From positions 110,237-174,236 of the forward strand of contig JADKBO010000013.1 of the NCBI GenBank assembly GCA_016715105.1: a stretch of 64,000 nt of DNA. The letters run 5' to 3'. Source of the DNA: Saprospiraceae bacterium. GTDB taxonomy: Bacteria; Bacteroidota; Bacteroidia; Chitinophagales; Saprospiraceae. Both the position numbers and the translations under genes were made by a program. The notes under the pieces are model-generated. The model had not been told where the DNA came from and ran no database searches. It worked only from the letters and a program-made list of their open reading frames with translations. Of the stretch, positions 1 through 10,156 are shown in pieces; positions within the stretch are counted from its first letter, which is position 1; each line of letters opens with the position of its first letter.

Positions 1-2132
1 CACATGAAGGATCAAATTTTGTCGTGAAAACTCGATAATTGACGATTTCTGGTAGGATGATACTGTCTACTTGAGCACATCGACCTTGATCAGAGATAGT
101 AACGAGGTATTTACCTGCCGCTTTTGTTACCAATCTTGCGGTTGTATCGCCATTACTCCATAAAATATTGGCATTTGGATTATTGGTGTACACTTCCAAA
201 ATACCACTTGCACCACACAAAATGGTGTCTATCACTTTTATGGAATCAATTTTCAGCACATTGGAAGGCTCAATATTGATGTTGAAATTACTGACATTAC
301 AATTATTGGCATCCGTCACACTTATATTGTAATTACCACTCACGATGCTATCCAATAAACTGTCGGTTTTGGTCAAATCTTGAGACCATGTATATAGATA
401 AGGCATGGTACCACCAGTAGCATTGATCAAAATAGAACCCAATGTATCCTGGCAATCTGGTCTGGAAATAACAGAATCAGCCAAAAATTGGGGTGGTCTG
501 ATGATGTTGAAAGTAAGTGTGTCCTTACACTTAGCACTCACATCTTCAACTTCAATAAGAAAAACCCCTTCTGGCATCAAAATATCCGGAATCCTGTTAG
601 TTCCTATTTGCCCAGTGTATACAAAAGAAGGGTCTCCAACTCTTTGGATATTGGTCATCACTGGAGCCAGAAAATTTAAAGTAGTTTGCAGCCTATTCCC
701 AACAGTAATCAGTCCCGGATCTTCAAAACAATTGAAGGAGATGGTATCCTTTTGTAGAAAAATAGAATCAAAAGTGAATTTCGAGGTGCTATCTGCATTG
801 AACATTGGAATGGTAACTTACAATTTAGCAAATCCTAAATCATAATTTCTGACCCGTATTTTAAATTATTTAACCGACCCAAGAAAGGCGGCCCTAGATC
901 TGAGTCACCAAAAGTCTCTAATTGGACCATTGTCAATTTGATATTTGTATAATGGCCTGTTTGTTTAGGGTGTTCCTCCTGAAATTTCAATTTCAATCTC
1001 GCCTCTTTGTCCATCAACGCAACCTATGATTGCGGACTTTAAACTTATGGTATTTTCATCAAATGCTGGCGGAGATTGCAGTACAAAGGATGTGTCAATT
1101 TCACAACCAGAACGGTCGATGACTTTGACAGAGTAATTTCCAGCTACCAACTGTTGGATGGAATCTTTGATAAATTCAGCACTAGAATTTGATGTATTTA
1201 CTTGGTTGGTTGACCATATAAAAGTGGGATTTCCTGCCCCACCTGTAGTAGTCACTACTATTTTTCCTGACTTAGGTCTATTGCCGTTCCCTGGACCATT
1301 ACAGTCAGGATTTTTGGTCAGATCAACCGTCATAGTAAATTTTTGATTGGTGGAGACAACCACACTAGTTGGACCAGTAGACATACCATTTGCATCCGAA
1401 ATGGTAACCATATAAATATCTTCTGGTAAATTTGTCAAAACTAAGTCCTGCACAATGCCATTACCAGATTCGGAATAACCTTTTGCACCAGATATGGTGT
1501 AACTATATGGCCCCGTTCCGCCCAAGAATTTTAAGAATATTTTTCCGTCTTCTACAGGTCCAATAGACTTATCACAAACTCCAGAAATAATGGTCAGTTG
1601 ATTACCCATTGGGTTTGACCATGAAGGAACAAAAATCAAGACCAATAGAGTCGGGATTAACTTGTGTACTATTTCCAGTTAGTGGGTCTTGAAGTGAAAA
1701 AGTGGTATTAAATCGATCTGGGTTTATCGAAAAAATGTTGCCGGGTTGGCCCAATGTTCCACAAAGAATAAATAGCGTATCTCCATCATTAAATGAAGCA
1801 CCGGGGTGGTCTGAATCCAAAAATCTTAAAACACCTGATCTGAAACTGAGTGAACATTCATCATTGAGAATATTCATACATGCTAAGTCCAATGGGTTCT
1901 TGGCAGGTATCCTGACCTCCTTTAGTGTAAATGCCAATTCATTGATGTTTAACTCCAAATATGAGCTTTCATAATCTTTGAAATTTTCAACTAAAATAGG
2001 GATGCAAACGTCTGTCCCTGATTCAGTTACGGCCGGACATTCAGAATAAAATCTTACAAATTGCGCATGACCATTTACACACCAATGAAGGACGAGATAA
2101 GTTAGTAAAAATAAACTAATAATGTAGACCAA
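1..2132 (-). CDS. Large secreted multi-repeat surface protein, N-terminal part (cut by window edge, frameshifted)
   Basis: I read this as one protein that starts at 2132 and runs off the left edge. It begins with a hydrophobic export signal ending near HAQF. A cohesin-like region of about 150 residues follows, with paired Cys and a DGDTLF...CGTLGQPG stretch. Then come several PKD/SprB-like units of 75-90 residues marked by SGGTP, YSVKVIDRSGC and YLVTISDQGRC-type motifs. Such repeats are typical of long adhesins or gliding proteins exported by the type IX system. The reading frame changes near 1610, 965 and 835-900, but the repeat pattern continues in the next frame each time, so the breaks look like base-level errors. 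A C-terminal sorting domain, if present, lies outside the window. Ligand and exact role are unknown. Confidence 0.7.
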
Positions 2133-2199
2133 AAGTAATTTACTTTATGGCAATCTAATTCCTAGATCATTTATATTACCCACTCTATTATCGGCATAA

Positions 2200-2979
2200 T
2201 CAAAAGACTATGGCGTCTAGTTTAAATGTATCCTTTATGATTTTTTGATAGGCAAGAGCTTCTGCTCTCGTAGCAAATTCCCCCATGAGCACTTTGTAAT
2301 AAGAAGATTTGTCAATAGTTTCTTGAAAAACAATCATGGGTTCAATAAATTTTGCATTCAAATCAATCACCATTTGAGAAGCCGCATCATACGTTTTAAA
2401 AACACCCATTTGCAATCTAATGATTTGTTCCTCCCCAGAAACCTTTACTTTAGTTACTTTTTCTGCATTGTCAAAGGTAGTTTCCGATGTGTTGTATGCC
2501 AACTTTCTATCTTTGGGATGAATATTGATTGCTTGTTTTTGATGACTATTTTGACCAGCATCTATCACTGTCAAAACTTCTAATAAACGTTTACTGCCCA
2601 CTGTTTCTTCCAGACGTTCAATCACCCTACCTCGATCATCTAAAATAATGATGGTCGGTAATACCTTCACATCAAACTTACTTTTTAATGCGAAACCATC
2701 TAAATCATCAATGTTTACTTTAATAGAAATGTATTTTTCACCAAGTGCATCCACCACCTGTTGATCTTTGAATGTAGTTTCATCCATCCACTTGCATGGT
2801 GCACACCAAGGGGCATAAAAATCAATCAATAATGGTTTTTGCTCTAAGGCGGCTTGCTTTTGTGCAATATCAAATTGCTGAATTGAAAAAGGCACTTGCC
2901 TGGCAAAACTTGGTTGGATGCAAAAAACAAAAAGAAAACAGCTAGCAGCGAATGTCGTTCTCAGATTTATGTTCTTCAT
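2200..2979 (-). CDS. Exported thioredoxin-like protein with C-terminal SPOR domain
   Basis: This 259-residue protein has a signal peptide (about residues 1-26, cut near SFARQ). A thioredoxin fold follows with the redox motif W58-C-A-P-C62 inside YAPWCAPCKWMDETTF, a form close to the thioredoxin_7/DsbD-gamma group. The cis-proline region reads VKVLPTIIIL. After a linker of about 50 residues, residues 186-259 read as a SPOR repeat (IRLQMGVFKTYDAA... YYKVLMGEFATRAEA). SPOR domains bind denuded peptidoglycan glycan strands, so the likely role is a periplasmic disulfide reductase or isomerase tethered to cell-wall sites. It stands alone, divergent from fabH. The family calls are firm; the combined role is inference. 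Confidence 0.85.
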   Translation of the reverse strand: MKNINLRTTFAASCFLFVFCIQPSFARQVPFSIQQFDIAQKQAALEQKPLLIDFYAPWCAPCKWMDETTFKDQQVVDALGEKYISIKVNIDDLDGFALKSKFDVKVLPTIIILDDRGRVIERLEETVGSKRLLEVLTVIDAGQNSHQKQAINIHPKDRKLAYNTSETTFDNAEKVTKVKVSGEEQIIRLQMGVFKTYDAASQMVIDLNAKFIEPMIVFQETIDKSSYYKVLMGEFATRAEALAYQKIIKDTFKLDAIVF

Positions 2980-3367
2980 GTTTTAACTTGTTTTTAAAAC
3001 GCTCAAAAACTGATTGCTCAGTTGGTGGAAAGGAACATTCAATTCCTTTCAAATGATGAAATTACATAAAGTATAATCTCCATAATTTCAACTACTTATG
3101 TGAAATGCAAATTCTATACCAAAATCTAAAAAACAATATTTTATATTATTATATTATGTGTATTTTATTGATTTTTAATAGTTTAAGCCCGTAAATAGCT
3201 TTTAGATTTTTTATTATTCGATGAGGTCATCAGTAATGATATCTAAGTCAATAAACATACTGTATTAAGTGAAGAATAGTTTTGATTAATTGTCGGTTTT
3301 TAGCATGTAATGACGAGCATCCTTTCAATCAAAAATGTTGTTGTTTCGGAATTCAAAAAATAATCCA

Positions 3368-3375
3368 TACATTTG
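3368..3375 (+). promoter_or_regulatory. Probable -7 element of the fabH-efp-accBC promoter
   Basis: TACATTTG fits the Bacteroidota -7 consensus TAnnTTTG. A weak -33 candidate (TTTC at 3344-3347) lies 20 bases upstream. It is 20 bases before the fabH ATG at 3396, which supports that start over the upstream in-frame ATG at 3282, because the longer version would place the promoter inside the gene. Confidence 0.45.
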
Positions 3376-3395
3376 CGCCGCGAAAAAAAGCAAGA

Positions 3396-4394
3396 ATGAC
3401 CAAATTTACTGCAGCTATTACCTCTGTAGGTGGATATGTCCCCAAAGATATTTTGACCAATGAGGATTTGGCAAAAATGGTAGACACTTCAGATGAGTGG
3501 ATCACTTCAAGGACCGGAATTAAAGAAAGGCACATCATCAAAGAAAAAGGCATAGCAGCCTCTGATCTTGGTGTTGAGGCTGTAAAGATTGCCTTGGAGA
3601 AAAGGAATATGGATCCCTCCGAGATCGACTTATTGATCTGTGCAACCATCTCACCAGATATGAGAGTTCCAGATACAGCCAATACCATATTGGACAAAAT
3701 CGGAGCCAAAAATGCTTGGGGTTTTGACATCAACGCTGCTTGTTCAGGCTTTTTATTTGCTTTGACAACAGGTGCCCAATTCATAGAAAGTGGCATGCAC
3801 AAAAAGGTGGTCGTTGTAGGAAGTGATGTGATGAGTACTGTTGTGGATTACACAGATCGCACAACCTGTATTTTGTTTGGTGATGGCGCTGGTGCAGTAA
3901 TCCTTGAAGCTTCTGAAGAGGGTTTTGGCCTACAAGACAGCGTGCTTAGGGGGGATGGATCTGGAAGAAACATGCTCAATATCAAAGCAGGAGGATCTTT
4001 GATGCCCATCACAAATGAAATTCTGGAAGGAAAAGATATGTACATTTATCAAGATGGCAAATCTGTTTTTAAAGCAGCAGTAAATGGTATGTCTGGCGCA
4101 ATCAATCAATTGATGGCTCGCAATGACCTTGCTAAAGAGGACATCAGCTGGATTGTTCCACATCAAGCAAATAAGAGAATCATCAACTCTATCGGAGAAT
4201 ATTTAGATTTTCCAATGGAAAAAGTGATGACCAACATTGCCAAATATGGCAATACCACAGCCGCTACCCTACCACTTTGTTTATTTGACTATGAATCTCA
4301 ACTGAAAAAGGGAGATAAGTTGGTCTTCACTGCATTTGGTGGCGGTTTCACTTGGGGCGCCAGTTATTTAATTTGGGCCTACGACGGCCAATAA
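3396..4394 (+). CDS. fabH: Beta-ketoacyl-ACP synthase III (FabH)
   Basis: FabH condenses acetyl-CoA or a branched acyl-CoA with malonyl-ACP, the first elongation step of fatty acid synthesis. From the ATG at 3396 the protein has 332 residues, the normal family length. The catalytic triad is visible: C116 in NAACSGFLFA, H256 in IVPHQANKR and N286 in KYGNTTAAT. An in-frame ATG at 3282 would add 38 residues unlike the family and span the promoter, so I reject it. It is followed 34 bases later by efp and then accB and accC, an arrangement linking fatty acid initiation to malonyl-CoA supply. The usual upstream partners rpmF and plsX are not next to it. Confidence 0.95.
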   Translation: MTKFTAAITSVGGYVPKDILTNEDLAKMVDTSDEWITSRTGIKERHIIKEKGIAASDLGVEAVKIALEKRNMDPSEIDLLICATISPDMRVPDTANTILDKIGAKNAWGFDINAACSGFLFALTTGAQFIESGMHKKVVVVGSDVMSTVVDYTDRTTCILFGDGAGAVILEASEEGFGLQDSVLRGDGSGRNMLNIKAGGSLMPITNEILEGKDMYIYQDGKSVFKAAVNGMSGAINQLMARNDLAKEDISWIVPHQANKRIINSIGEYLDFPMEKVMTNIAKYGNTTAATLPLCLFDYESQLKKGDKLVFTAFGGGFTWGASYLIWAYDGQ

Positions 4395-4428
4395 TCTCAA
4401 TCCTAGCAATAAAATTAAAATTTACATA

Positions 4429-4995
4429 ATGGCTTCAACATCAGATATTAGAAATGGAATGTGTCTTGAAATGAACAATGACATCTATTCTATCGTAGAA
4501 TTTTTGCACGTGAAACCTGGAAAAGGAGCTGCATTTGTACGCACTAAACTCAAATCACTTACCAGTGGCAAAGTGGTTGACAATACTTGGGTAGTTGGTC
4601 ATAAAATCGACGAAGTAAGGGTTGAGCGCAGAAAGTTCCAATATTTATACATGGATGATATGGGTTATAACTTTATGGACAATGATACTTTTGAGCAAGT
4701 GAGCTTAAAGGCAGAAATGTTGGAAAGACCCAATTTATTGAAAGAAGGAAGTGAAATAGAAATACTATTTCATGCTGAAAAAGATATTCCTCTTACAGCT
4801 GATATGCCTTCTCACGTTACCTTGCAAGTTACTTATACCGAACCAGGAGTAAGGGGAGATACCGCAACCAACGTTACCAAAGCTGCAACTGTAGAAACTG
4901 GAGCAGAAGTAAAGGTTCCTATTTTCATCAATGAAGGTGACAAGATAAAAATCGACACTAGAACAGGTGCTTATCTTGAAAGAGTAAGAGAATAA
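4429..4995 (+). CDS. efp: Translation elongation factor P
   Basis: EF-P enters stalled ribosomes and promotes peptide bond formation at consecutive prolines. The 188-residue length and three-domain layout are standard. The tip loop of domain I reads HVKPGKGAAFVRTK, with the modifiable lysine at K32. The C-terminal signature lies in INEGDKIKIDTRTGAYLERV. The gene sits 34 bases after fabH on the same strand and probably shares its transcript. Whether K32 is beta-lysylated, otherwise modified or bare cannot be seen here; no epmA or earP homologue is in the window. Confidence 0.96.
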   Translation: MASTSDIRNGMCLEMNNDIYSIVEFLHVKPGKGAAFVRTKLKSLTSGKVVDNTWVVGHKIDEVRVERRKFQYLYMDDMGYNFMDNDTFEQVSLKAEMLERPNLLKEGSEIEILFHAEKDIPLTADMPSHVTLQVTYTEPGVRGDTATNVTKAATVETGAEVKVPIFINEGDKIKIDTRTGAYLERVRE

Positions 4996-5165
4996 GAATT
5001 TGACCTTGTAAATTCCTTGAAATAATTTTTTTTGTATTAAAACTGCTTTGAATTAGAAAGCAAAGTAATTTTTAAACTATTTTGGAGGGCACAATTAGTA
5101 TGCAAAGCAAGCTATTTGTTACTTTTGAAATGGATTTCAACTAAAAGCTCATCAAATTATCACTT

Positions 5166-5651
5166 ATGAATTTTAAAGAACTAACAGAACTCATTAAACT
5201 CATTGACAAATCTGACCTTGCTGAGTTTAAATACAAAGCGGATAATGTAGACATACAAATACGTCATAATAAGTATTATAAAAATGCAACTCAGATTTCT
5301 AGTGGCGTACAGATGATGGCGGCACCAGCGGTCCAGACGGTTCAATCGCCTAGTGTTTCTACCCCAGCGGTTGAGAAAACAGAGAGTGCACCAAAAGTAG
5401 AATCAGCCAGTAAGTTGGTGGAAGTAAAGTCTCCGATGGTTGGAACTTTCTACAGATCTCCAGGTCCTGATAAAGCCAATTTTGTATCTGTGGGTGACAG
5501 TATTTCTGCGGGTTCGGTTTTGTGTATCATTGAAGCAATGAAGTTGTTTAATGAAATCGAGTCAGAGGTGAGCGGTAAAATCGTAAAAGTCATGGTGGAA
5601 GACGCAACACCAGTAGAATACGATCAAGTTTTATTTTTAGTTGAGCCGTAG
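5166..5651 (+). CDS. accB: Acetyl-CoA carboxylase biotin carboxyl carrier protein
   Basis: AccB carries biotin between the biotin carboxylase and carboxyltransferase parts of acetyl-CoA carboxylase. The 161-residue protein has an N-terminal helical part, a Pro/Ala/Ser/Val-rich flexible linker at about residues 50-84, and a C-terminal biotinyl domain (about 86-161) with the biotin-attachment lysine K126 in CIIEAMKLFNE. The thumb segment SPMVGTFYRSPGPD is also present. It is 170 bases downstream of efp and 40 bases upstream of accC, so accB and accC form a unit, possibly with their own promoter in the gap. Confidence 0.96.
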   Translation: MNFKELTELIKLIDKSDLAEFKYKADNVDIQIRHNKYYKNATQISSGVQMMAAPAVQTVQSPSVSTPAVEKTESAPKVESASKLVEVKSPMVGTFYRSPGPDKANFVSVGDSISAGSVLCIIEAMKLFNEIESEVSGKIVKVMVEDATPVEYDQVLFLVEP

Positions 5652-5691
5652 TCATCAAATAGTTTAGTCTATTTAAATAACAGAAGGATTC

Positions 5692-7038
5692 ATGTTTAAA
5701 AAAATATTAATCGCCAATAGAGGTGAAATTGCATTGAGAATCATTCGTACGTGCAAAGAAATGGGCATCAAAACGGTTGCTATTTATAGTACAGCTGATA
5801 GAGAAAGCTTACACGTGCGATTTGCAGACGAAGCTGTTTGTATAGGTCCACCACCATCTGTTGATTCCTACCTCAATATTCCAAAAATCATGGCAGCGGT
5901 AGAAATAACTGATGCTGATGCCATACATCCAGGTTATGGTTTCCTTTCTGAGAACGCTAAGTTTGCAGAGATTTGCCAGCAATATGGAGTGAAATTTATA
6001 GGTCCAACTTCTGAGCAAATTACGAAGATGGGTGATAAAATAACTGCCAAAGAAACCATGATTAAGGCTGGAGTGCCTGTTGTACCCGGTTCTGAAGGTT
6101 TGCTCAAAGATGTGAAAGATGCCATTAAAACGGCAGCAAAAATCGGTTATCCCGTCATCATGAAAGCTACTGCAGGTGGTGGTGGCAAAGGTATGAGGGT
6201 TGTATGGAAAGAAGAAGACTTAGAAGATAACTGGAATAAGGCCAAACAAGAATCCAAGGCTTCTTTTGGCAATGATGGCCTTTACATGGAGAAATTCATA
6301 GAAGAACCTCGCCACATAGAATTCCAAATCATTGGTGACCAATTTGGCACGGTCATACACCTTTCAGAGCGTGATTGCTCGATTCAAAGAAGGCATCAAA
6401 AATTAGTAGAAGAAAGTCCATCTCCGTTCATGACTCCTGAATTGCGTGAGCGCATGGGTGATGCAGCGGTAAAAGCTGGAAAGTCCATCAAGTACGAAGG
6501 AGTAGGTACAATCGAATTTTTGGTAGATAAATATCGCAATTTCTACTTCATGGAAATGAATACACGGATACAGGTTGAACATCCAGTAACCGAAGAAGTC
6601 ATCGATCGCGATTTGATCAAAGAACAAATAAAAGTTGCAGCAGGCGAAAAACTTGCTGGCCACAATTATATCCCTGAGATGCATGCCATGGAATGCCGTA
6701 TAAACGCAGAAGATGTTTATAAAGATTTCAGACCAAGTCCGGGAAAAATCACCTCATTTCACAGTCCAAAAGGGCATGGTGTACGGGTGGATACCCACGT
6801 GTATGCAGGTTATACTGTTCCTTCCAACTATGACTCCATGATTGCCAAACTCATTTGTAAGGCAGCCACAAGAGAAGAATGTATCAAGAAAATGGCGCGT
6901 GCATTAGATGAGTTTATCATCGAAGGCATCAAGACTACCGTTCCTTTTCATCAAGCGCTTATGAAGGATGAGCAATTTAAACTTGGTAACTTCAATACAG
7001 GATTTTTAAATAGCTTCGTTCTTACTGAAAGTGAATAA
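5692..7038 (+). CDS. accC: Acetyl-CoA carboxylase biotin carboxylase subunit
   Basis: AccC uses ATP and bicarbonate to carboxylate the biotin on AccB. The 448-residue protein is full length. It starts with the pre-ATP-grasp motif KILIANRGEIALRIIR, then has the glycine-rich ATP loop KATAGGGGKGMR, the ERDCSIQRRHQK segment, the FMEMNTRIQVEHPVTE catalytic stretch, and the biotin-carboxylase C-terminal domain. It follows accB directly. The carboxyltransferase genes accA and accD are not in the window. Confidence 0.97.
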   Translation: MFKKILIANRGEIALRIIRTCKEMGIKTVAIYSTADRESLHVRFADEAVCIGPPPSVDSYLNIPKIMAAVEITDADAIHPGYGFLSENAKFAEICQQYGVKFIGPTSEQITKMGDKITAKETMIKAGVPVVPGSEGLLKDVKDAIKTAAKIGYPVIMKATAGGGGKGMRVVWKEEDLEDNWNKAKQESKASFGNDGLYMEKFIEEPRHIEFQIIGDQFGTVIHLSERDCSIQRRHQKLVEESPSPFMTPELRERMGDAAVKAGKSIKYEGVGTIEFLVDKYRNFYFMEMNTRIQVEHPVTEEVIDRDLIKEQIKVAAGEKLAGHNYIPEMHAMECRINAEDVYKDFRPSPGKITSFHSPKGHGVRVDTHVYAGYTVPSNYDSMIAKLICKAATREECIKKMARALDEFIIEGIKTTVPFHQALMKDEQFKLGNFNTGFLNSFVLTESE

Positions 7039-7107
7039 TTATATGGAGATTCCAAACCATTCAATTTTTGGGATCTTACATTATTCTTCATCAAAATGCT
7101 GTAATCA

Positions 7108-8922
7108 ATGAATGTTTTGTCAAAGTTATACCCTTATCTATACAAGTACAGGGTACAAGTACTTTTGGCAATTGTTTCCAATATCTTATTGTCGGTATTT
7201 ACAGTGATAAGTATTCCGCTCATCATTCCTTTTTTCAAAATCTTATTTGAAGGTGGTGCAGCAGACATTCCTGTTGTTGACCAAAAGGGTTTGAGTGATG
7301 CTCAGATTTACATTCAAAATAGCTTTACAACTTTGATCGAAACCCGGGGTAAAGAGGGTGCATTGATTTTGATTTGTCTGGTTTTGATAGGAGTCTTTTT
7401 TCTGCGAAATCTATTCCGTTATACTGCACTAGCCTTTATGACGCCCGTCAGAAATGGAGTAGTCAAGGATTTGAGGGCAAATTTTCACAGCAAATTATTG
7501 GATTTACCCATCTCCTTTTACAGTAAAAACCGCAAAGGTGACCTTATTTCCAGAGCTACAGCCGATGTTGCTGAAGTCGAGACTTCTATCCTTACGGTGA
7601 TCGAAGCGTTATTTAAAGCTCCCATCATCATGGTTGGCTGTTTGCTTTTCATGTTTTACATCAGTGTCAAATTGACTCTTTTTGTCTTCGTTCTGATCCT
7701 TTTCACGGCATTGGTTATGGGCAGTTTGAGCAAAAGTCTCAAAAAGCGAGGCGTTGACATTCAGTCTAGTTTGGGCGAACTCACTTCAACCATAGAAGAA
7801 AGTATAAACGGTGTACGAGTCATTAAGGCTTACCAAGCTGAGCCATTTCAAAAAGAAAAATTTGAAACCAGCAATTATAATTTTTACCAATTTCTCAATA
7901 AACTCATGTATCGGCGAGAGATGGCCATACCCATGTCTGAATTTCTGGGTGTCACCACGGTGATCATTTTGATGTGGTATGGTGCAAGAATGGTCTTTGC
8001 TGGCGAACTCATGCCGGAGATATTCTTTGCTTTTGTTTTTGCCTTTTATCAAGTCATTGAGCCCAGTAAATTATTCGCCAATGCTTATTATACGCTCCAA
8101 AGAGGAGAAGCAGCACTGGACAGGGTTTTGGAAATTCTCAATGCGCCCATAGTCATCAATGAAGTGGCCGATTCTGTAGAAAAAACAGATTTCAATAGTG
8201 AAATTTCAATCCAAAATCTGTCTTATAGTTATGAAGGTGCACTTGATCCAGCGTTAGATCAAATCAATCTCACCATTAAAAAAGGTGAAATCATCGCTTT
8301 GGTTGGCCCATCTGGTGGAGGTAAATCTACCTTTGCAGATCTACTTTTAAGGATGTATGATCCTAGCGGTGGAAACATTGAGATTGATGGCGTTGATATC
8401 AAAAAACTGTCGCTCCGAAGTTTGAGAGCGCTTTTTGGTTACGTATCTCAAGAAGCCATTTTATTTAATGACACAATAGAAAAAAATATCACCCTTGGTG
8501 CGGAGAGTAGTCCAGCTGATTTAAAATCTGCGGCAACCATTGCCAATGCTGATAGCTTTATTGCTGACCAAACTCATCAATTTGAGACCGTGATAGGTGA
8601 TAAAGGCATGAAGCTCAGCGGAGGTCAAAGGCAAAGGTTGACCATTGCAAGAGCAGTTCTGAGAAATCCCCCCATTCTGTTATTGGATGAGGCAACCAGT
8701 GCTTTGGATTCAGAATCTGAAAGAGTAGTTCAGGAATCCATCGAGAATGCGTTACAAAACCGTACGGCTATCATCATCGCTCACCGACTTTCTACCATTC
8801 AAAAGGCTAATAAAATTATTGTTCTTGATAAGGGTAAGATCGTACAGACTGGTAGTCACAGTGAGTTGATTCTGGAAGAAGGTATTTATAAAAATCTCAT
8901 AAAAATGCAATCTTTTGATTGA
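7108..8922 (+). CDS. MsbA-like ABC transporter, fused permease and ATPase
   Basis: This 604-residue half-transporter has a six-helix exporter membrane domain (about 1-330) followed by an ABC ATPase. Walker A is GPSGGGKST near residue 400, the signature is LSGGQRQR near 502, and Walker B is ILLLDEATSALDS near 525, followed by an H-loop IIIAHRLST. The layout is that of lipid A or lipid/drug exporters working as homodimers. It begins 69 bases after accC on the same strand, so it may be read from the same transcript. The substrate cannot be decided from sequence; lipid export is suggested by the fatty-acid neighbours but not shown. Confidence 0.88.
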   Translation: MNVLSKLYPYLYKYRVQVLLAIVSNILLSVFTVISIPLIIPFFKILFEGGAADIPVVDQKGLSDAQIYIQNSFTTLIETRGKEGALILICLVLIGVFFLRNLFRYTALAFMTPVRNGVVKDLRANFHSKLLDLPISFYSKNRKGDLISRATADVAEVETSILTVIEALFKAPIIMVGCLLFMFYISVKLTLFVFVLILFTALVMGSLSKSLKKRGVDIQSSLGELTSTIEESINGVRVIKAYQAEPFQKEKFETSNYNFYQFLNKLMYRREMAIPMSEFLGVTTVIILMWYGARMVFAGELMPEIFFAFVFAFYQVIEPSKLFANAYYTLQRGEAALDRVLEILNAPIVINEVADSVEKTDFNSEISIQNLSYSYEGALDPALDQINLTIKKGEIIALVGPSGGGKSTFADLLLRMYDPSGGNIEIDGVDIKKLSLRSLRALFGYVSQEAILFNDTIEKNITLGAESSPADLKSAATIANADSFIADQTHQFETVIGDKGMKLSGGQRQRLTIARAVLRNPPILLLDEATSALDSESERVVQESIENALQNRTAIIIAHRLSTIQKANKIIVLDKGKIVQTGSHSELILEEGIYKNLIKMQSFD

Positions 8923-10135
8923 TGCCAACGCTATTCAATTTAATATAATATTAAAAAGTCCGTTTAATAACGGGCTGGAATTATCTTTACGACCAATTGA
9001 GAAGAACCTTACAAAATTCTATTTGTATTTTAAAATAACCATATCAAAATTACTTCCTCTGCTGTTCTGTTTGACCAGCATGTTGGTGTATGGGCAAAGT
9101 CCAGTGACTCCGGCTATTGGCAACAAAGTGTTTTCAGGCAATGACAACCGCAATTTATACTTGTCATATTTTGAAAAAGACAATTTTGGCACTTGGGATT
9201 TTTCATTTTTGAAAGCGCCTTACAGTTCGGAATTGACATTCGATGTTTGTAATGGGGATGCATACAAAGGCCAGCGGATCTATTGTGATTTAAAGCTGGA
9301 AACATCTGATGGTCAAAAGTTTTATTACAAAAGAAAGGGTGGAAATTTGGGATTGAGTCAAGCGCTTTTACAGTCAGAAATGACCAAAAGTGGATTTATG
9401 TGGGCCGAATTTGAAAGTACCTTGCCCATTGTGTACAAAGAAGGCATGGGTAATTTTACTTCCAAAGCCAATATATCCATTACAAGGGCTGAGTTATCTC
9501 CAAAATATGCCTGGTTATCTGCAAGAGGAGATACTTATCTATTAGAATACTCTGCAAATTATACATCACCTTCTATAGAAAAAGGCAATATTCAGATCAA
9601 TAATACGAGAGATAAGGCCATCCAGTTTACTTATAATGTGCAGGCGAGTGGTAAATTTTATATACTTAATAAGAGCAAAAAAGAAGAATATCCACTCAAT
9701 CCATTTCTCTGGCCGACGCCATTTAGGCAAGACATCGCTTGGGGCAATTTCAAAGAGGTGAGATTATACACAGATTCCTACGTGGATGCTTTGGCTTCAT
9801 ACAAAACGAATGGCAGAGACGTTGCTGAAATAAAATTTCAACCCAAAAAGGATACCAAAATGATTGCTCCCGGGGAAAAAAGTGTGGTTGCCTACCCCAA
9901 CCCAACTTTTGGTGAAATTTACTTTGACCTCATCAACTACCCCAAATCAAAGTACAATTTGGAAGTTTTTAATGTGGTTGGTGGAAAAATTTTCAGCTAT
10001 ACCTTCCCAGATATCGGTAATACCCAATTGAAAGCGGACTTGTCTCACCTCAATCGAGGTATTTACCAATTTGTGATCACTGATAGTAATGGTAGAAGAT
10101 TGGCTACTCAACGCATCAATATCGTTTCTCCGTAG
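8915..10135 (+). CDS. Secreted protein with type IX (type A) sorting domain
   Basis: Residues 45-62 form a hydrophobic signal segment ending in LVYGQ. The middle (about 65-320) is a beta-rich region with no motif I recognise. The last 80 residues, from VVAYPNPTFGEIYFDL to GIYQFVITDSNG, are a clear type A C-terminal domain for type IX secretion. The open frame can only start at a TTG at 8915, overlapping the ABC transporter stop by 8 bases. About 40 residues then precede the signal peptide, so the true start may be a later non-ATG codon or the frame may be disturbed by a base error. The location is cell surface or secreted; function unknown. Confidence 0.75.
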   Translation: MIDANAIQFNIILKSPFNNGLELSLRPIEKNLTKFYLYFKITISKLLPLLFCLTSMLVYGQSPVTPAIGNKVFSGNDNRNLYLSYFEKDNFGTWDFSFLKAPYSSELTFDVCNGDAYKGQRIYCDLKLETSDGQKFYYKRKGGNLGLSQALLQSEMTKSGFMWAEFESTLPIVYKEGMGNFTSKANISITRAELSPKYAWLSARGDTYLLEYSANYTSPSIEKGNIQINNTRDKAIQFTYNVQASGKFYILNKSKKEEYPLNPFLWPTPFRQDIAWGNFKEVRLYTDSYVDALASYKTNGRDVAEIKFQPKKDTKMIAPGEKSVVAYPNPTFGEIYFDLINYPKSKYNLEVFNVVGGKIFSYTFPDIGNTQLKADLSHLNRGIYQFVITDSNGRRLATQRINIVSP

Positions 10136-10156
10136 TTTTTAGAAAAAATTTGAATC

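Noticed and set aside
405..845. Open + strand frame of 146 codons
   Set aside because: It lies opposite the surface repeat protein, whose minus-strand reading has clear SprB-like motifs; the + frame has no signal, motif or promoter.
3282..3395. N-terminal extension of FabH from an upstream ATG
   Set aside because: The extra 38 residues are unlike the family and would place the -7 element inside the gene.
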